Below, piece by piece: positions 25,167 through 37,565 of a DNA stretch of 64,000 nucleotides; position 1 is the first letter of the stretch; every line of letters starts with the position of its first letter. Under the pieces are notes generated by a model. The model did no database searches, was not told the DNA's origin, and saw only the letters and a program-made list of their open reading frames with translations. The stretch covers positions 22,956,990-23,020,989 of the forward strand of contig CP141139.1 in NCBI GenBank assembly GCA_035236585.1, given 5' to 3'. The position numbers were made by a program, and so were the translations under genes. The DNA is from Warburgia ugandensis (taxonomy: Eukaryota > Streptophyta > Magnoliopsida > Canellales > Canellaceae).

Positions 25167-25950
25167 GATTTGACTTGTTGTGTGAATGTTTTACTCCATG
25201 AAGTCTATCATGACTTTGAAATCTTATATAATTATGTTTTACACCAAATTTTTAGAATTTGATGAATTATCTAGTTTAAAGTTTAAAAGTTTCTAAATTA
25301 GTTATTGAAAGGAAATATTTTCTAAGATGGTAATTGTCATTGCAATTCAATTCAAGAGTTCTAAAACAAAAATAATAACTAGAATGACTAATTTAAAATA
25401 AGTTATATTTAATCCTAACAACTCAAATTTAGATTAAATCTTATTTTTATAATACTTTATTTTCATACTATATCCTCCCTCTGGATTTGACCCTACATAA
25501 CACTACTACTGGCTATTATACACTTGCATGAAACCTATAAACAAGATTATGACGTAGTTGCTGGGAGGTAATAGTGTGGCCAAAGTATCATCGAAGTAGA
25601 TTAATTTTTATCTTTTTTATTTTTCTTTTTGAGTAGAACTATAGTGAGGATGACTTGCAATTAAATGGTTGTAATAATACAGGTTAAGGGTAAAACCATC
25701 CTTTCATGAAAGTGAAGGTGGTTTGTAAATAGTTTACCCTTGTACAAAAACCCTTAAATTGAAGACCCCATCATAAGGTTTGCCTCACTCTTTTCATTTT
25801 TGTAATTCTAGGTTTTGCATAGTTAACTTAGTTTTTCGTATGTTTTTGCTAGTATAATTGTATATATATTGCATTCATCTTACTTGTTGATACTTTTTAG
25901 CGATGTTACATTAAAAGCACCTACTTAACAAATGATAGCCTAAGCTCAGT
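25167..25950 (+). mobile_element. Possible Athila/Tat-type LTR end, primer-binding site and leader relic
   Basis: A phrase ctctggatttgaccctac near 25,476 followed by cactacta...ctggctattatacacttgc resembles the end region of Athila/Tat-type LTRs. From about 25,549, tgacgtagttgctgggagg matches the tRNA-Asp-type primer-binding site at about 13 of 18 positions, with mostly transition differences. An untranslated-leader-like T-rich stretch follows. Weak evidence, by eye only. Confidence 0.3.
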
Positions 25951-25952
25951 GT

Positions 25953-26560
25953 TGTTGTTTTAAATAAAACTCGCAAGTGCATGAATCTTTAGCAATATAG
26001 CACGCTAGTGAGGTAGATCCCACGAGGAGTTGAACAAATATAATACTAGTAGTCCCTACTTTAAACTATCTTACCTAGCCAAAATTCAAGAGATATTTTT
26101 GACCTAAACTATAAGTAGAAATTAATACATGAAGTTGAAAACTAAGCAAAAACAAGAAACATGCTAAATTTAAAACTTTCCTAAAATATGCATTTTCTAA
26201 AATTAAGACTTTTCCTAAATTAAAAACTTCTAATTTTATGACTTTCCTAACTAAAAACTTTCCTAAAGTGAAACTTTCCTAAAATGCAATTTATCAACTT
26301 TCCTAAACTACTTTCCTAAACATGAATTTAACAACTACTTTAAGAAAAATGTGCTTTAACAAAATACTTTCCTAATCGTGTAAAACTAAGAAAATTAAGT
26401 AACGAAATCAACTATTTAACAAGTTTGACAAAATTAATTACTTTTCGAACAACCTAAGATGCAAACTAATGGAATGTAATTGCAACTAAACAAGATAAAT
26501 AAAGGAAAAATTACCACTAACAAACAATAAAAGGAAAACTACCCAAGCATCACGCATGTA
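25953..26560 (-). mobile_element. Athila-family LTR fragment, possibly the 3' LTR of the 31-61 kb element
   Basis: Starting tgttgttttaaataaaac, about 608 bp align closely with 45,783-46,391, including ataaaacttgcaagtgcatg-like, gatcccacgagg and repeated ctttcctaaa phrases. Similarity stops at gcatcacgcatg, where the CACTA-like piece begins. Orientation and position are right for the distal LTR of the minus-strand Athila-like element, but its border with an internal domain is missing, so it could equally be an unrelated fragment. Confidence 0.7.
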
Positions 26561-26561
26561 G

Positions 26562-27593
26562 TTTGTTTATTTAGGTAGCAAGAGTTACTCCCAATCAGAC
26601 ATATATGACATCAGAATGGAATGAACTGAATATATTTTAACTTTTAATTTGTAGATATCTGATGTTATTGAACATAAAACACTTTTATCATAGAAATATA
26701 ATTTACAACTACACTACTTGGATGCATGTGATCCTTTTTTTAAATTTAAGTCTCTATATGGTTTCTTTATTTCACTAAGAAGTGTGTGTGGAGAAGTTCA
26801 ATGTGGAATGTTGAAAATGCTGAATGTGCATGAATGTATTTTGTAAAATGATTTGTAGTCTCTAGAAATGAAGTGTTCAACTTCAAAAACTCCAAGAATA
26901 ATGTATAAACAAAAACCAACAAAGGAGCACACAATTCATCAAGAAAGTATAAGCAGTATAGGATGATTTTTGAAAAACCATTCTATATTTCTCATTAAAT
27001 ATAGGACGATTTTCCAAAAACCATCCTATATACTAATCAATATAGGATGGTTTTTGACAAATCATTCTATATTTCTCAGAAAATATAGGATGGTTTTCCA
27101 AAAACCGTGATATATTTCTCAAAAAATATAGGACAATTTTACAAAAACTATCCTATATACTGATATATATAGAATGGTTTTTCAAACACTGTCCTATATA
27201 TTGATCAATAGAGGACAATTTTTCAAAAATTATCCTTTATTAGACAGATCTATAAGATGGTTATTAGAAAATTATTCTATATTAGACACATTTATAAGAT
27301 GGTTATTTAAAAACGGTCCTATATTTCACAGATATTACATACACTTATAGGAAAATTTGTGAAAAATTGTCCTATATTTTTCATATTTATAAGATGGGTT
27401 TTTAGAAACTATCTTCTAAAAGTTAAGATATATAATATGGTTATTTATAAACCGTCTTATAATATCTTTAATATAAGATGGTTTTAGAAACCATCTTATA
27501 TTTGTTTTCATTTTATAAGACAACCAAGTATAAGATAGTTTTGTAACCATCTTTCATATCCATTTTTAACCATCTTTTAAACCCCTCACTGTA
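26562..27593 (+). mobile_element. CACTA-like relic 3, 3' portion
   Basis: The left part (ttactcccaatcagac, then gaatggaatgaactgaatat) resembles the 3' regions of CACTA relics 1 and 2. It is followed by a long palindromic array and ends ccctcactgtagtaatg. The reverse complement of that end, cattactacagtgaggg, fits the CACTA-type termini at 5,060 and 30,209. No coding region remains. Confidence 0.6.
26957..27575. repeat. Array of ~14 palindromic units of ~42 bp
   Basis: Units such as tataggatggtttttgacaa followed by atcattctata repeat with a period of 41-43 bp (one is longer). Each unit is an imperfect inverted repeat of the type aggatggtttt...aaaaaccatcct, able to form a hairpin by itself. 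The sequence drifts along the array (tataggatgg, then tataagatgg) while stem complementarity is mostly kept. Confidence 0.85.
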
Positions 27594-29347
27594 GTAATGT
27601 TGTGAGTAGTACACCTTGAACCATCAATTAATAGATCTTTTGGCAAGAACTAGTCTATCATCTAATGTTCATGAGCCTTAACATAGTAAAATCATCTTTG
27701 ATTTACTAAACTATCATCCATCTAGTTATGACCCTAATCCTATAAGACCATAGACAATCCACTTGATCATGATTTTGGCATTCTGTCTGTGATGGAAGTA
27801 TTTTATGTCACTATTTTCTGGGATTTACAAATGGAAGAATAATAGAACTTTCAGAAAGAAGTGAAGTGTTATGGAGAGTCATTTAGAGGATCAAGAATAT
27901 GGTTTTTTAAGTGAAAAATATCTTATGTTTCTTCTAAAGTAATGGTTGATCCCCTTTTCCAGTTCTGTTGGGGATTGTTATCAGTCTCTTCTTAATTATT
28001 CATGATGCTTAGACTTATAAACATACAAAATATTCCTTTACATTGTATTAGGGGTTTGTAATAACTTCTGACAATACTATAAATGACATGCAGGTGGCAG
28101 GCTCCTTTTCCTTCCATGATCAAGATTTTATATGCATCTTGTTGCAAAGAGGGGATTGATCCTCATTTTGTAAAACTAGAACCAATATTTAGATGCTCTA
28201 AGATAATGTGTGGTGACTGTCAAAGGTAAGGATTAGTTGGGGATGATTTTAGAGAAATCTAGTTGAAAAAGCATTTCAGGAAATGAAACATGACCTTTAG
28301 ATATTATTTTGCTAACCCTAGAATGTTTTATTCAATACAATAACTACAACAATAAAGTATCACCCAGTTGCTATTTATGCCACCTGTTGTGAATCTTGTG
28401 ATAAAGATAGTCATGGTCCCATATAGAGTGGCAAACTATTTCTTGTGTCCTTGGTTTAGCTTTATGTTGGATGATTGTTTATATATTTATTTCAAGTAAG
28501 AGCATTGATTTTGATATTGGCAACATTATTTATTAGTTTTCTTTGCCATCTTTATGCTTGTTTTCAAGTTTTCTTATTACTGTTGAAATTAAGTGTAGAA
28601 ACTTATCTCAAATACAAGGACGATCAAATGAACAATAAAAGTTGTTAAACTAACATAACTATGAACTAGTCTTGGAATAAAAACAAAGAAACATCAATAA
28701 GCCTATAAACATGGGTGGAAGACAAATTTTCTTGAGAAAATTTGTGATGAGGCATGAAAATAGAAAAAATAAAAAGGATAAGTTCATAAACATGGACGCA
28801 TAAGTTTTCAATAATCATTTCCATTGAAAAAAATGTTTGTAATAATTAAAATAACAAAATACGAGTATAATGTACATTGAAAGTAAAAAATAAACAAAAA
28901 AGTATATAAAATAAAGAATAAAAAGCATTACTTTGGTATAAAAGATGCATATAAATAAAATACTATGCTACCCTATAATCTATCAATAAAATAAGAAATA
29001 TTATTTAAAGAACAAAATACTGAAAAAGTAAAGCTCTTACAAAATCAGAAACAAGTATCTTAGAATCTTGTTGAGAAAATGTATATTGATGAATATAAAT
29101 ATTAAATGAATATATTAGTAAAGATATCACCTCTAAACATAAAATCCTCAAATTTCTCAAGTCAAACCTATATTGATTCATACTCTTAAGGGTTTTTCTT
29201 CTTCTTTTTTCTTTTTCTTTTGTGGTTGAATGTAGTAGATGTAGATGATATATATGTTTAAGTGCCTAAATTTGCAGAACTCTTTATGAAATGACAAAAC
29301 CAAGTGAAAAGTGAGGTTCATGGTATTTGTGTAGGAATGAAAAACTA
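27594..29347. other. Unassigned AT-rich sequence
   Basis: I see no gene, element terminus or tandem repeat. It lies between two CACTA-like pieces and may be the old 3' region of the Athila-like element or unrelated intergenic DNA. Confidence 0.5.
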
Positions 29348-30209
29348 CACTATGTGACTTTTAAAGTCGTTTGCTATAAATGACTTTAAAAGTCAAGATT
29401 TTTTAAATCATTTACAATAAATTACTTTAAAAGTCACCTACTTTTAAAGTCTTTTATAGCAAATGACTTTAAAAACTAATATATTTTCAATTCAAAAAAT
29501 ACATATATATATATATTTAATTATAGTACTTTACAATATCTTACATAAATACACAATGAAACCAATTTTTTATGATACTCTACATTGATTTGCACATTCT
29601 TTACACACACACACATATAAATAAACATGTGGATAATGATATCAAAGTATTTTTTTATTAGATCCAATTTTACATATATCAAATGTTACATATTATTAAA
29701 TCTTATTAATACAATATCATGATCAAAGAACTAATCTGAAGGGGGAAAGGATAGAGATAGACACAAGGACTAGAGGAGGAGGCTATCATGCCACCTGTGA
29801 GAAGAAGAACATGAACATGGGATACAAGAAAAAATGAGATGACTTTGGCATTTTATAAATGAACAAGGATTTTTTAAGTTGTTTATGACTAAATGACTTC
29901 AAAAGTCAATAAATTTTAAAGTTGTTTAGTCCTAAATGACTTTAAAACTCTTTTCCTATTTAAAATTCCTCTTAGCACCAAAATAAATCTATACTTTTGA
30001 ACTCATTTGAGTCGAATGACTTTAAAAGTCCTTTCACACAAAAAATTCCTCTTCATGCTAGACTAAAGAAGTTGTTTTTGATTAAACAACTTCTTAAGTC
30101 TTTACTTTCAAAGTCATTTTTTCTAAACAAATTGTAAAATATTTACAAAGTTGGTAGTGAAAATAATGACTTCTTTATACTAACTTTAAAAGCCTCCTAT
30201 GTAGTAGTG
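29348..30209. mobile_element. Small non-autonomous CACTA-like element
   Basis: Begins cactatgtgacttttaaag and ends ctttaaaagcctcctatgta followed by gtagtg, so its ends are CACTA...TAGTG. Flanking trinucleotides are cta and ctt, compatible with a 3-bp TSD with one change. Palindromic gactttaaaagtc-type units occur at both ends (29,357-29,480 and 29,860-30,180), as in larger CACTA elements. There is no coding sequence in about 862 bp, so any movement would depend on a transposase supplied elsewhere. Confidence 0.65.
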
Positions 30210-30212
30210 CTT

Positions 30213-31191
30213 CTTTGAAAGAAAGACTGCTAATTTCTCACTTCTTTGACTTTTTGTCTTCTTTTGAACTTTTATACTAACTCTACTCATTTCGAAAATG
30301 GGTAAGGGTTATTTATTTTTCTAGTTTTTCTGGGTTAAGGTGAGTGAGGTTAAGAAAGAAAGGCTTAATAATAGGCTCAAAAGGCTAACTATGGCATGAA
30401 TATATTGCATAGGCTTCATATGTTTGGGTTGAATAAGGATGGCCTATATCATTTCGTAGGTTTTCTAAAGCTTATCAGATTCAATAAATTTTCTAGAAAG
30501 AAATCTCTTACTCTTATTTACTTCTTGATGGCTAACCAAAACAAGGATAACAGGATCACACTAAATTATGTACACTAAAGAAATTATGGAATTACTTATA
30601 ACTCTCTGAAGAGATGATAGTCTCTAAACTCACTAGGTTATAGGTCTTCAATTATTTTTCTCAAGGTCTCTAAGTCATACCTCTCTATTAGTCTTGACTA
30701 TGTGCTGTGTGTAAATGGTTTCCAAGAATTAACTTTCATAAAATGCTTCAAGACCTGAATAATATGCAAAACTAATCATATACACTCCCATTAAGAGGTG
30801 AAAACAATAGAATTACTAAATTTTGAACATCCAATTCTCATCTTAGTAAGGGAATTCTTCCAAAAACTTTTTGTTTTTTTTTTTTTGAAACGCTAAAGAA
30901 AATAAAAAATCCCTATATGCATCTACACCCCCCAACTTGAATGAAACATTGTCCCTAATGTTTAAAAACATAGGATCCTATATGGAAAGATGTAGAAGAT
31001 GGAGATTTTTAAGAAAACATCTACATTGCCTCCTAAGGAGAACTAAGTTTTGCATCTTTAGCCAGACATAATGATAGTGCATTGATAGTAATCTACAAGG
31101 GTTCTTGGAGTGGTAATCTAAGGTGGGTCATGATATTGAGATGCCTCTAGTATCTCATCAATCTGAGGATTAGGCATCTCTAGGAAAGATT
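30213..31191. other. Non-coding region downstream of Athila-like pol
   Basis: No recognisable gene. On the minus strand it follows the integrase C-terminus (31,192-31,470) and is probably the 3' untranslated or env-like region of the Athila-like element, now without readable coding. Confidence 0.4.
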
Positions 31192-31470
31192 TTAACCTCT
31201 AATTGTTGACTCTTTGGATTTCTCCATCCTACTCAATCTCAATGGCACCATAAGGATAGATTGTGCATAATACATAAGTTTGGTCCATCTAGATCTAAGT
31301 TTTCCTGGGAAGACATACAATCTAAAGTTATGCAATAAGACCTTTTGTCTATGTGTGAAAGATTTCCTTAAGATTTGGCGATCATGTGTAACCTTCATTT
31401 GGTCTTTGTATAATCATTTTGAGTCATATGCATCTTTCCTCAACTCTTCCAACTCATTGAGTTGGAGTTT
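31192..31470 (-). pseudogene. Athila-like integrase C-terminal fragment
   Basis: The minus strand reads RKSFTHRQKVLLHNFRLYVF followed by PGKLRSRW, the conserved post-catalytic region of Athila/Tat-type integrases (usual form KVLLYNSRL...FPGKLRSRW). It is separated from the upstream integrase by solo LTR D. Part of the broken minus-strand Athila-like element; inactive. Confidence 0.85.
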
Positions 31471-33457
31471 TGTAATAACTCAAATTTTTCAATATTATTG
31501 TATCACTTTTATAACCACGATCAATCATGATGGTTTACATGTGCTAATTAGTTATAGCTTATTTATTTTGGAAAATTTTGGAGATTAATAGATATATAAT
31601 CATCTTAGTAGGTGGTTGGATGTTTTATTCTAATTTACCTATGAAACAAAGGAAATTATGAGAAATATCCACATCATTAGATTCTACACTCGAAATGGAA
31701 TCCAACACCTCAAAGAACACTAAAAACGGAGGCTGTAGGACCAAGTTATGAGCTTTTGAAGATGGAGGGCATATTTGTAATTTGACTGCAAAACGGCTAA
31801 GGTCCGAAAACACAGGGGGTCATTTTACTAACAACACCCCCTGGTCGTCCCCTACCTCTAGCTAACCTGGCAACATCACCTTCATAAGGCTATAAGGTGC
31901 TCTTCCCCCCTCCTCCCCAACCATCCCTTTCTCCTCCTCCTCTTTTTCTCCTACTACCTTCACCCAAAAACCTAGTATCTAGGGTTTCAGTGTGGAAAAG
32001 TCCACACCTCCAGCGATGAGCACCCTCCTAGACTGTTCCGGGTTTCATGAAGATGGGTCAGGGTCAAATAATGAAGAACGCAATTCATGAGACATCGAGG
32101 TAGGTAGTCTGATACTGCTAAGTTTTCAAATGCATTTCTGAAATCTAATTGATTTAATTAATCCTGATGACCGTGTTTAGTATGCTTTTTGAGATATGAT
32201 ATTTGCATAATGAGTATGCAGATTTTCCTTATGATCTTGAATGCAATTGCATGAATTGAACTGATTTTATGAATGCATTGCTTGCATGTTTTGAAACGCA
32301 ATGCATAAATTGCATGATTTACAATGATTGCAACTTAGATTACATGTATCTATATTTTTTGGGCTAATGAGCTTAGTGGGCACTATGCTAGGCGGGTAAA
32401 TCGCTAGCTGAGACAACCTGCGCAGGGAACAAATCTTGAGTTCCAAGTGGGCAGATCGCTGAATGAGGCAACCTGCGATGGGAATAAAATCTTGAGTTCC
32501 AACTCGCCGATCGCCGAATGAGGCAGCCTGTTGTGGGAAAAAAAACCTTGAGTTCCAAGTAGTAGATCGCTGAATGAGGTAGCTTACAAAAGAGCATAGT
32601 TGGCCCTATGATTTCAGTGTTATTGATATGCATATAGCATTGAGATGGTCGTATATGAGTACTTGTGACCAGTCGGCATGATGTGTTCGCCTAGAGACAG
32701 ACCATCTGGATGATACTTATAGTGATGCCAACATCTGCTTTGAATAACGACTATTTTAAGAGTTTCATGATTATTATATTTGACTTGTTGGTTTGATGTA
32801 GTTGCCAAGATCTTCTTACATGAATCTATTGATTTCTACTTTATGATTTTAGTCATATTTATATAGTTGAATATTGAATTTCCATAAAGGATTTCATGGT
32901 TGAAATTACATCAATGAGCTTACATTTTATGCACAAATATGCATGTTTACACAAAAAGGAATCATTGATGCTTTACATGACAAAGCACCTTGAATTATGC
33001 ATGTTGCCTACTGTGTTTTCAAAATAGTAGTATCAAATCACCTACTGAGTATGAGGAATACTCACCCAAATATATTATTTTTACAAATTATCTACACACA
33101 GGATTAGAAGAAGCATTCGAAAATGTTAGTGATATGATCAAGTGAATGAAGAGAAGACAAACATAAATGTAAGTATATGATCTACCCTTTGGACATGTAT
33201 CTGTAATTACTACAGTTGGACTGCGAGATGTGACTGGATAGACCTAGGAAGACATTTATGATTTCTGTAATTTTCAAACCTACTTTGTTTGTTTTGGAAA
33301 GCAAATAACACTCGGGGTTTTCAAAATGAATTTAAAAATAAAAGATTTTTCCGTTGCATTGCATTATTTTTATAAAATTGTTTTCAAATAGGGATCGATC
33401 CTACATTAGGAATTAGTTTTGCATTTAAAAATGCATGCGAAAACCCAGGTCGTCACA
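31471..33457 (+). mobile_element. Solo LTR D, Tekay/Del-related, with TSD agttt
   Basis: A 1,987-bp LTR from tgtaataactc to gggtcg-like end cccaggtcgtcaca, flanked by perfect duplications agttt (31,466-31,470 and 33,458-33,462). It split an Athila-like integrase. Its end shares, with family 2, ccctttggacatgtat, gtgactggatagacctagg and a palindrome at 33,047-33,063. A TATA-like ctataagg lies near 31,890. It contains the minisatellite listed below. There is no internal domain, hence solo LTR. Confidence 0.9.
32392..32586. repeat. Minisatellite in solo LTR D, ~3.5 units of 55-59 bp
   Basis: Units start near gatcgctgaatgaggcaacc and end cttgagttccaagt; borders are about 32,392, 32,451, 32,506 and 32,562, the last unit being partial. 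The copies are clearly related but diverged, so the expansion is not recent. Confidence 0.8.
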
Positions 33458-33708
33458 AGTTTTCAATGGCTCCTAACAAATCTAAGTCAAATTTGAGATT
33501 TTTGATAGCCCAATATGTTTTATGCTCAACTTTACTCATAAGAGGCAAGACTTTAGACCAGGCAGTAAGATGACATTCCCATTAGGGTTTTATATGTTGT
33601 ACAATAAGCCCATAAAGCATCATTAAGTCTTATAGACTAGCCTTTCCTACTTGGATTGACCACCTTCTTTAGAATCTACTTTATCTCCCTATTGGATACC
33701 TCTACTTG
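33458..33708 (-). pseudogene. Athila-like integrase fragment between solo LTRs D and E
   Basis: The minus strand gives the expected order: a VEVSNREIK-like stretch at 33,680-33,705, ALWAYCTTYKTLMGM around 33,590, and VEHKTYWAIKNL with DLLGAIEN at 33,460-33,540. These follow the catalytic core in Athila/Tat integrases. Stops interrupt it. The ends match the neighbouring pol pieces across LTRs D and E. Confidence 0.85.
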
Positions 33709-33848
33709 TGTGACACCCCGGGTTTTCTAAAACCATTTTCCATATATAATAATAATAATGTTTAGCAAAATAGTTAGGATCATTGAAAGAGGAAAACTAA
33801 TATTTACTATAATTACAGCTTGAAGAGAGATCAGTAATGAGAAGAGAT

Positions 33849-33889
<41 letters not shown>

Positions 33890-36800
33890 ATATACATAAA
33901 CCCCAGGATCCCATCCATCAATCACCACAATCACTCTAACATGTAAGTCTATGTACACTGTACAAGTAAGAGTTAGGTCCAATCCCATTGTCATAAGACA
34001 AGTGCATTTGTACAACCCAAAAAGAAATTCAATGACAAGTAAATGGAAGCACACATCTAATCAGTCTTTGGTGTAGTAGATGGTCCTTGTGGTCCTCTCT
34101 CTATTGCTACTCTACCTGCTTGCCCTTACTACTATCACACTCCAAATCTGAGACATTGTAAACCATAACAATGCCTCAGCAAGATATTGCTTGTGTAGGT
34201 GATCACATTTAATATCAAGTAAAAGCATAAATGATGTGGTATAAAGATTTTGAAGTCATGATAGACTTCATGGAGTAAACCATTCACATAATAAGTCAAA
34301 TCATCAAGTATCTAGAAATAAATGATACATGAATAATCAAATGTTTGTAGTAAAAGTAATGATAGTTAAAAGCACAATCTATGCATAAATGTAAAGATAT
34401 CATAACGAATCATCATGGCATGCAAGACATGGATAATGCATGCTTATGCATATGGTAAAGTCAAATACTATCAATTTTATCATCTCAAAACATGGATGCA
34501 AGTCATGAGTAATAAGGTGTGCAAACCCTATCGTGTCTCATGAGTATTCCACTACACTCACATATCCAGCAATGAGTATTCATTCCAATTCCAAGGATTC
34601 TCACCTGTAGCTCGTACACCAGGTAGCTCGCTCAGCTCATAAACCTGTCGACATCTAGCCACCCACATAGGCTTCACCCAATATATCTATACCATGAGCA
34701 TATAGAGTAAGAGCATGGATTGTTATGCTACAGTAACAACCACCCAGGGTATAAACCACTACTACTCATCGTCAACACTGAAACAAGAGACAAGTATCCA
34801 TTGAGGCATGGGAGTTGGTCAAACATGCATGAGTGGCCTGCCCATGATTACCACAGACTACACAAAGTGCCTATCATCAAGGTGGTGTCTATAATATGTA
34901 AATTTAGAAGACGAGTGGCCAACCCTATGATCCTCCTAACATAGCAACCACTTGGAAGAAACAGCTGTAATAAAATAGTAAAAACCCAAAATAAATCATG
35001 GAAATCCCATACATAGTCAATTTTAAGAAGATCCAGTCCATAAGACATGTTAATACATCAATAAACATGCATTGAAAACAAGGTATATATCACATGAAAC
35101 AAAGATATCATAACCTCAACCATGCATGATGAAGGTAGTCTCAGGAAAACATGATAGTAACATAAAATAGATGTTGCAACTGCTATCATAAATGAAGTTA
35201 TTAAGTAGATATGCCATGATCCATGAAATTAGGGAAATACTAAATGTAATCACCTGCCTCAAATGCACGATACTCCTAATAAGGTGCATAAACTACCTCA
35301 ACTCATGTGCTCTGAAGTACCTGTCAAACCATAATATCACACTATGTCATTTAGTATAATTGAGTCTTCATTATTCATCTTAATCTTCAACTATTTTTTG
35401 TGGTGTTCCTCAATCCTCAAGTGTATGTTAATCCAAGCGATGATCCCTTTGATCTAGTAGTTAAGCCTAGATTAATGGTCTAGATCGTCTTATTAGCCCT
35501 TAATCAAACTAATCTTGGACTAGATGTTGGTTTTTCTAGCATCTAAATGATCATCTGTCAATTTTGATCATCAATCTAAGTTATGACTTGTCAATTTAGT
35601 TTCCCTTGATCATTAAGGAACTAATTCCTTTCATCTTGTTAAGTTTGAAGATGATCCAACTATTGGATCATTCTTTATTACTTAGATCTACCTTTAGATC
35701 ACCAATTCTAGTCTTTTAGATCATAATCAATCTAATATCTATGTTTATTTAGCAATCTAAGTGTATGTCATGATGGTATGTCGATTTGATGGTCAAATCG
35801 TTCTTTGATTGTTCAATCCTAAGGCCCATGATTAGATCAAAAGACAAGATCACTTTTCTTGATGGATACTTGAAATCGGTCCATTGATCTCACTAGATCG
35901 TCTCCTAATTGATGTATACATTTAGTTTCTAAGGCCTAATCATCAATTGATAGGGCTGTCTAGGTTATTGGATAAGATTTTATAATTTGATCCATTTAAA
36001 AGTGATCAAATCAAGGTTTTGATGTTAAATTTAGGTCTACAATGTTGAGACGAATCCAACAGAAGTCTTGGATCATGATTTGGACCTCTATAGCCCCGAT
36101 AACTTTTGGGTCAAAATTTAATTTATTTTTGGCATCACAAGAATGCATGCCCACGTCACATGTACCTAGGACGCGCCCTACGTGTGACTCCACCACTGGG
36201 ATGCACCGGTGTTCTGTTGCAGCCGGGAACAACGAATGCATCATCCACACCCATACAGTCATGCCTAGCATGCGTCACTGCTATGCATCTTTGACATGCA
36301 ACCTACATGCATTGCCCATCAGGGATGACGTGCTCGGGTCATAGAATCTTTTTTGGCTAATCTACAGTCCAGATCTTGTGATTTTTCTTGATTCTTCTTC
36401 TCCTCAAGGTTTTCGGGGTCTAGGAACATAATGAATGGCTCAAATCATCCATCTAGTCCCCCATCATGGTGAAATCAGTTAGAATCAATACACCCTTGAT
36501 CACTAGAAAATGTCACCGTTGCCTAAGAAGACAAACAGATTCCAGTTGTCACTAGGGAAGCATAAAGTCATGAAATCTTGCAATTATTATGTCATTTTGT
36601 TTGAAACTTCATGAATTTCATCTTTATGATGTTTTATCCACTGATTTTGTCTAAATCTAAGGTTTTTAACAAGATTTATGTAAAATAGAAAGTTTTCCCC
36701 CTTTTACTATTTTTTCACTTTTTTGACATCATTACCCATTGGATTTCCATAAAAAACTAAAGGGGTTTTGTTCTTGGTTCAGTAATGAATAAGCTGAACT

Positions 36801-37565
36801 ATCTAAATCATAAATCTGACACCGTTACATTAACTTTTTTTTTTTATAAAAATAGTAAGTTCAGGTTTGTTAGAGGAAAGCGATTTCCCATTGCTATTTC
36901 TAGTGTTAACAAGTCAAGAAAACTAGGAAACAACAAACCAGATAGGAGAGAGAGAGGAGCAGGGGCCTACCTCATTGAGTCAATCGAAAAAATAGAATGT
37001 CGTCACCATAGGGAAAGGAATGGGGCATTGCAGTTGCTGCAGTGTATCTATTCGCCATCATCTCCTATGCCGGTGTTGGTGGCACACAGAATGAGAAGAA
37101 TTAATGACAGGAGGGGGAAAACAAGGGGAAGTAAATGCGAGCGAGGTGCATTTAAAGCCCCCCATAATATATTTTATTTGAAATTATTCTTTTTTTTTAT
37201 TAAATGCAGGTATGATTACCAACATTAATTACTAGTAATCACCACCATACCCCATAAATGTTTGCCAGCTCATGGGTTTTAGCACCTAATTTGCAAGCCT
37301 CACACATGAAATCTCCATTTTCCCCTCCTTAATTAATTTATTAAATATCTAAATTAAAATAATTAGAAGATTTTCACCTAGTCTCTGATTTTAGTGTTTT
37401 TAGTGTCTTTGGACTCCATTTCTTATGTACATTATAAATATTCAGGTTTTAGTCCATGATTCTATTTCTAAAAATTTTCAAATTCTCTGGGAGTCCAATT
37501 TCCGCAAAACTCATAATTTGCATAATTAGGCATTTATATATTTTCTAAAAATGGCATGTATTACA
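33709..37565 (-). mobile_element. Solo LTR E, Tekay/Del-related, with TSD acttg/actcg
   Basis: Begins tgtgacaccccgggttttc and ends ggcatgtattaca, 3,857 bp. The flanks acttg (33,704-33,708) and actcg (37,566-37,570) are a 5-bp TSD with one transition. Excising it with one TSD copy brings the two halves of the Athila-like integrase back together in frame, which confirms both borders. It shares the tctgagacattgtaaac phrase with LTRs F and H. Frames of up to 147 codons inside have no recognisable product and are not conserved. It contains a (CAA)n run and a gatc-rich part around 35,400-36,000. Confidence 0.85.
33849..33890. repeat. (CAA)n microsatellite, about 14 copies
   Basis: A pure trinucleotide run near the end of LTR E. 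It produces spurious poly-Leu and poly-Cys frames on the minus strand. Confidence 0.95.

Noticed and set aside
26957..27575. Regularly spaced repeats recalling a CRISPR array
   Set aside because: Units are contiguous, diverged and self-complementary, with no unique spacers and no cas genes, in a plant transposon context.
33727..34054. Poly-Cys and poly-Leu frames resembling membrane proteins
   Set aside because: Produced by the (CAA)n microsatellite in LTR E.
36785..37228. Open frame of 147 codons on the plus strand
   Set aside because: Inside solo LTR E, with low-complexity stretches and no recognisable domain; not evidence of a gene.
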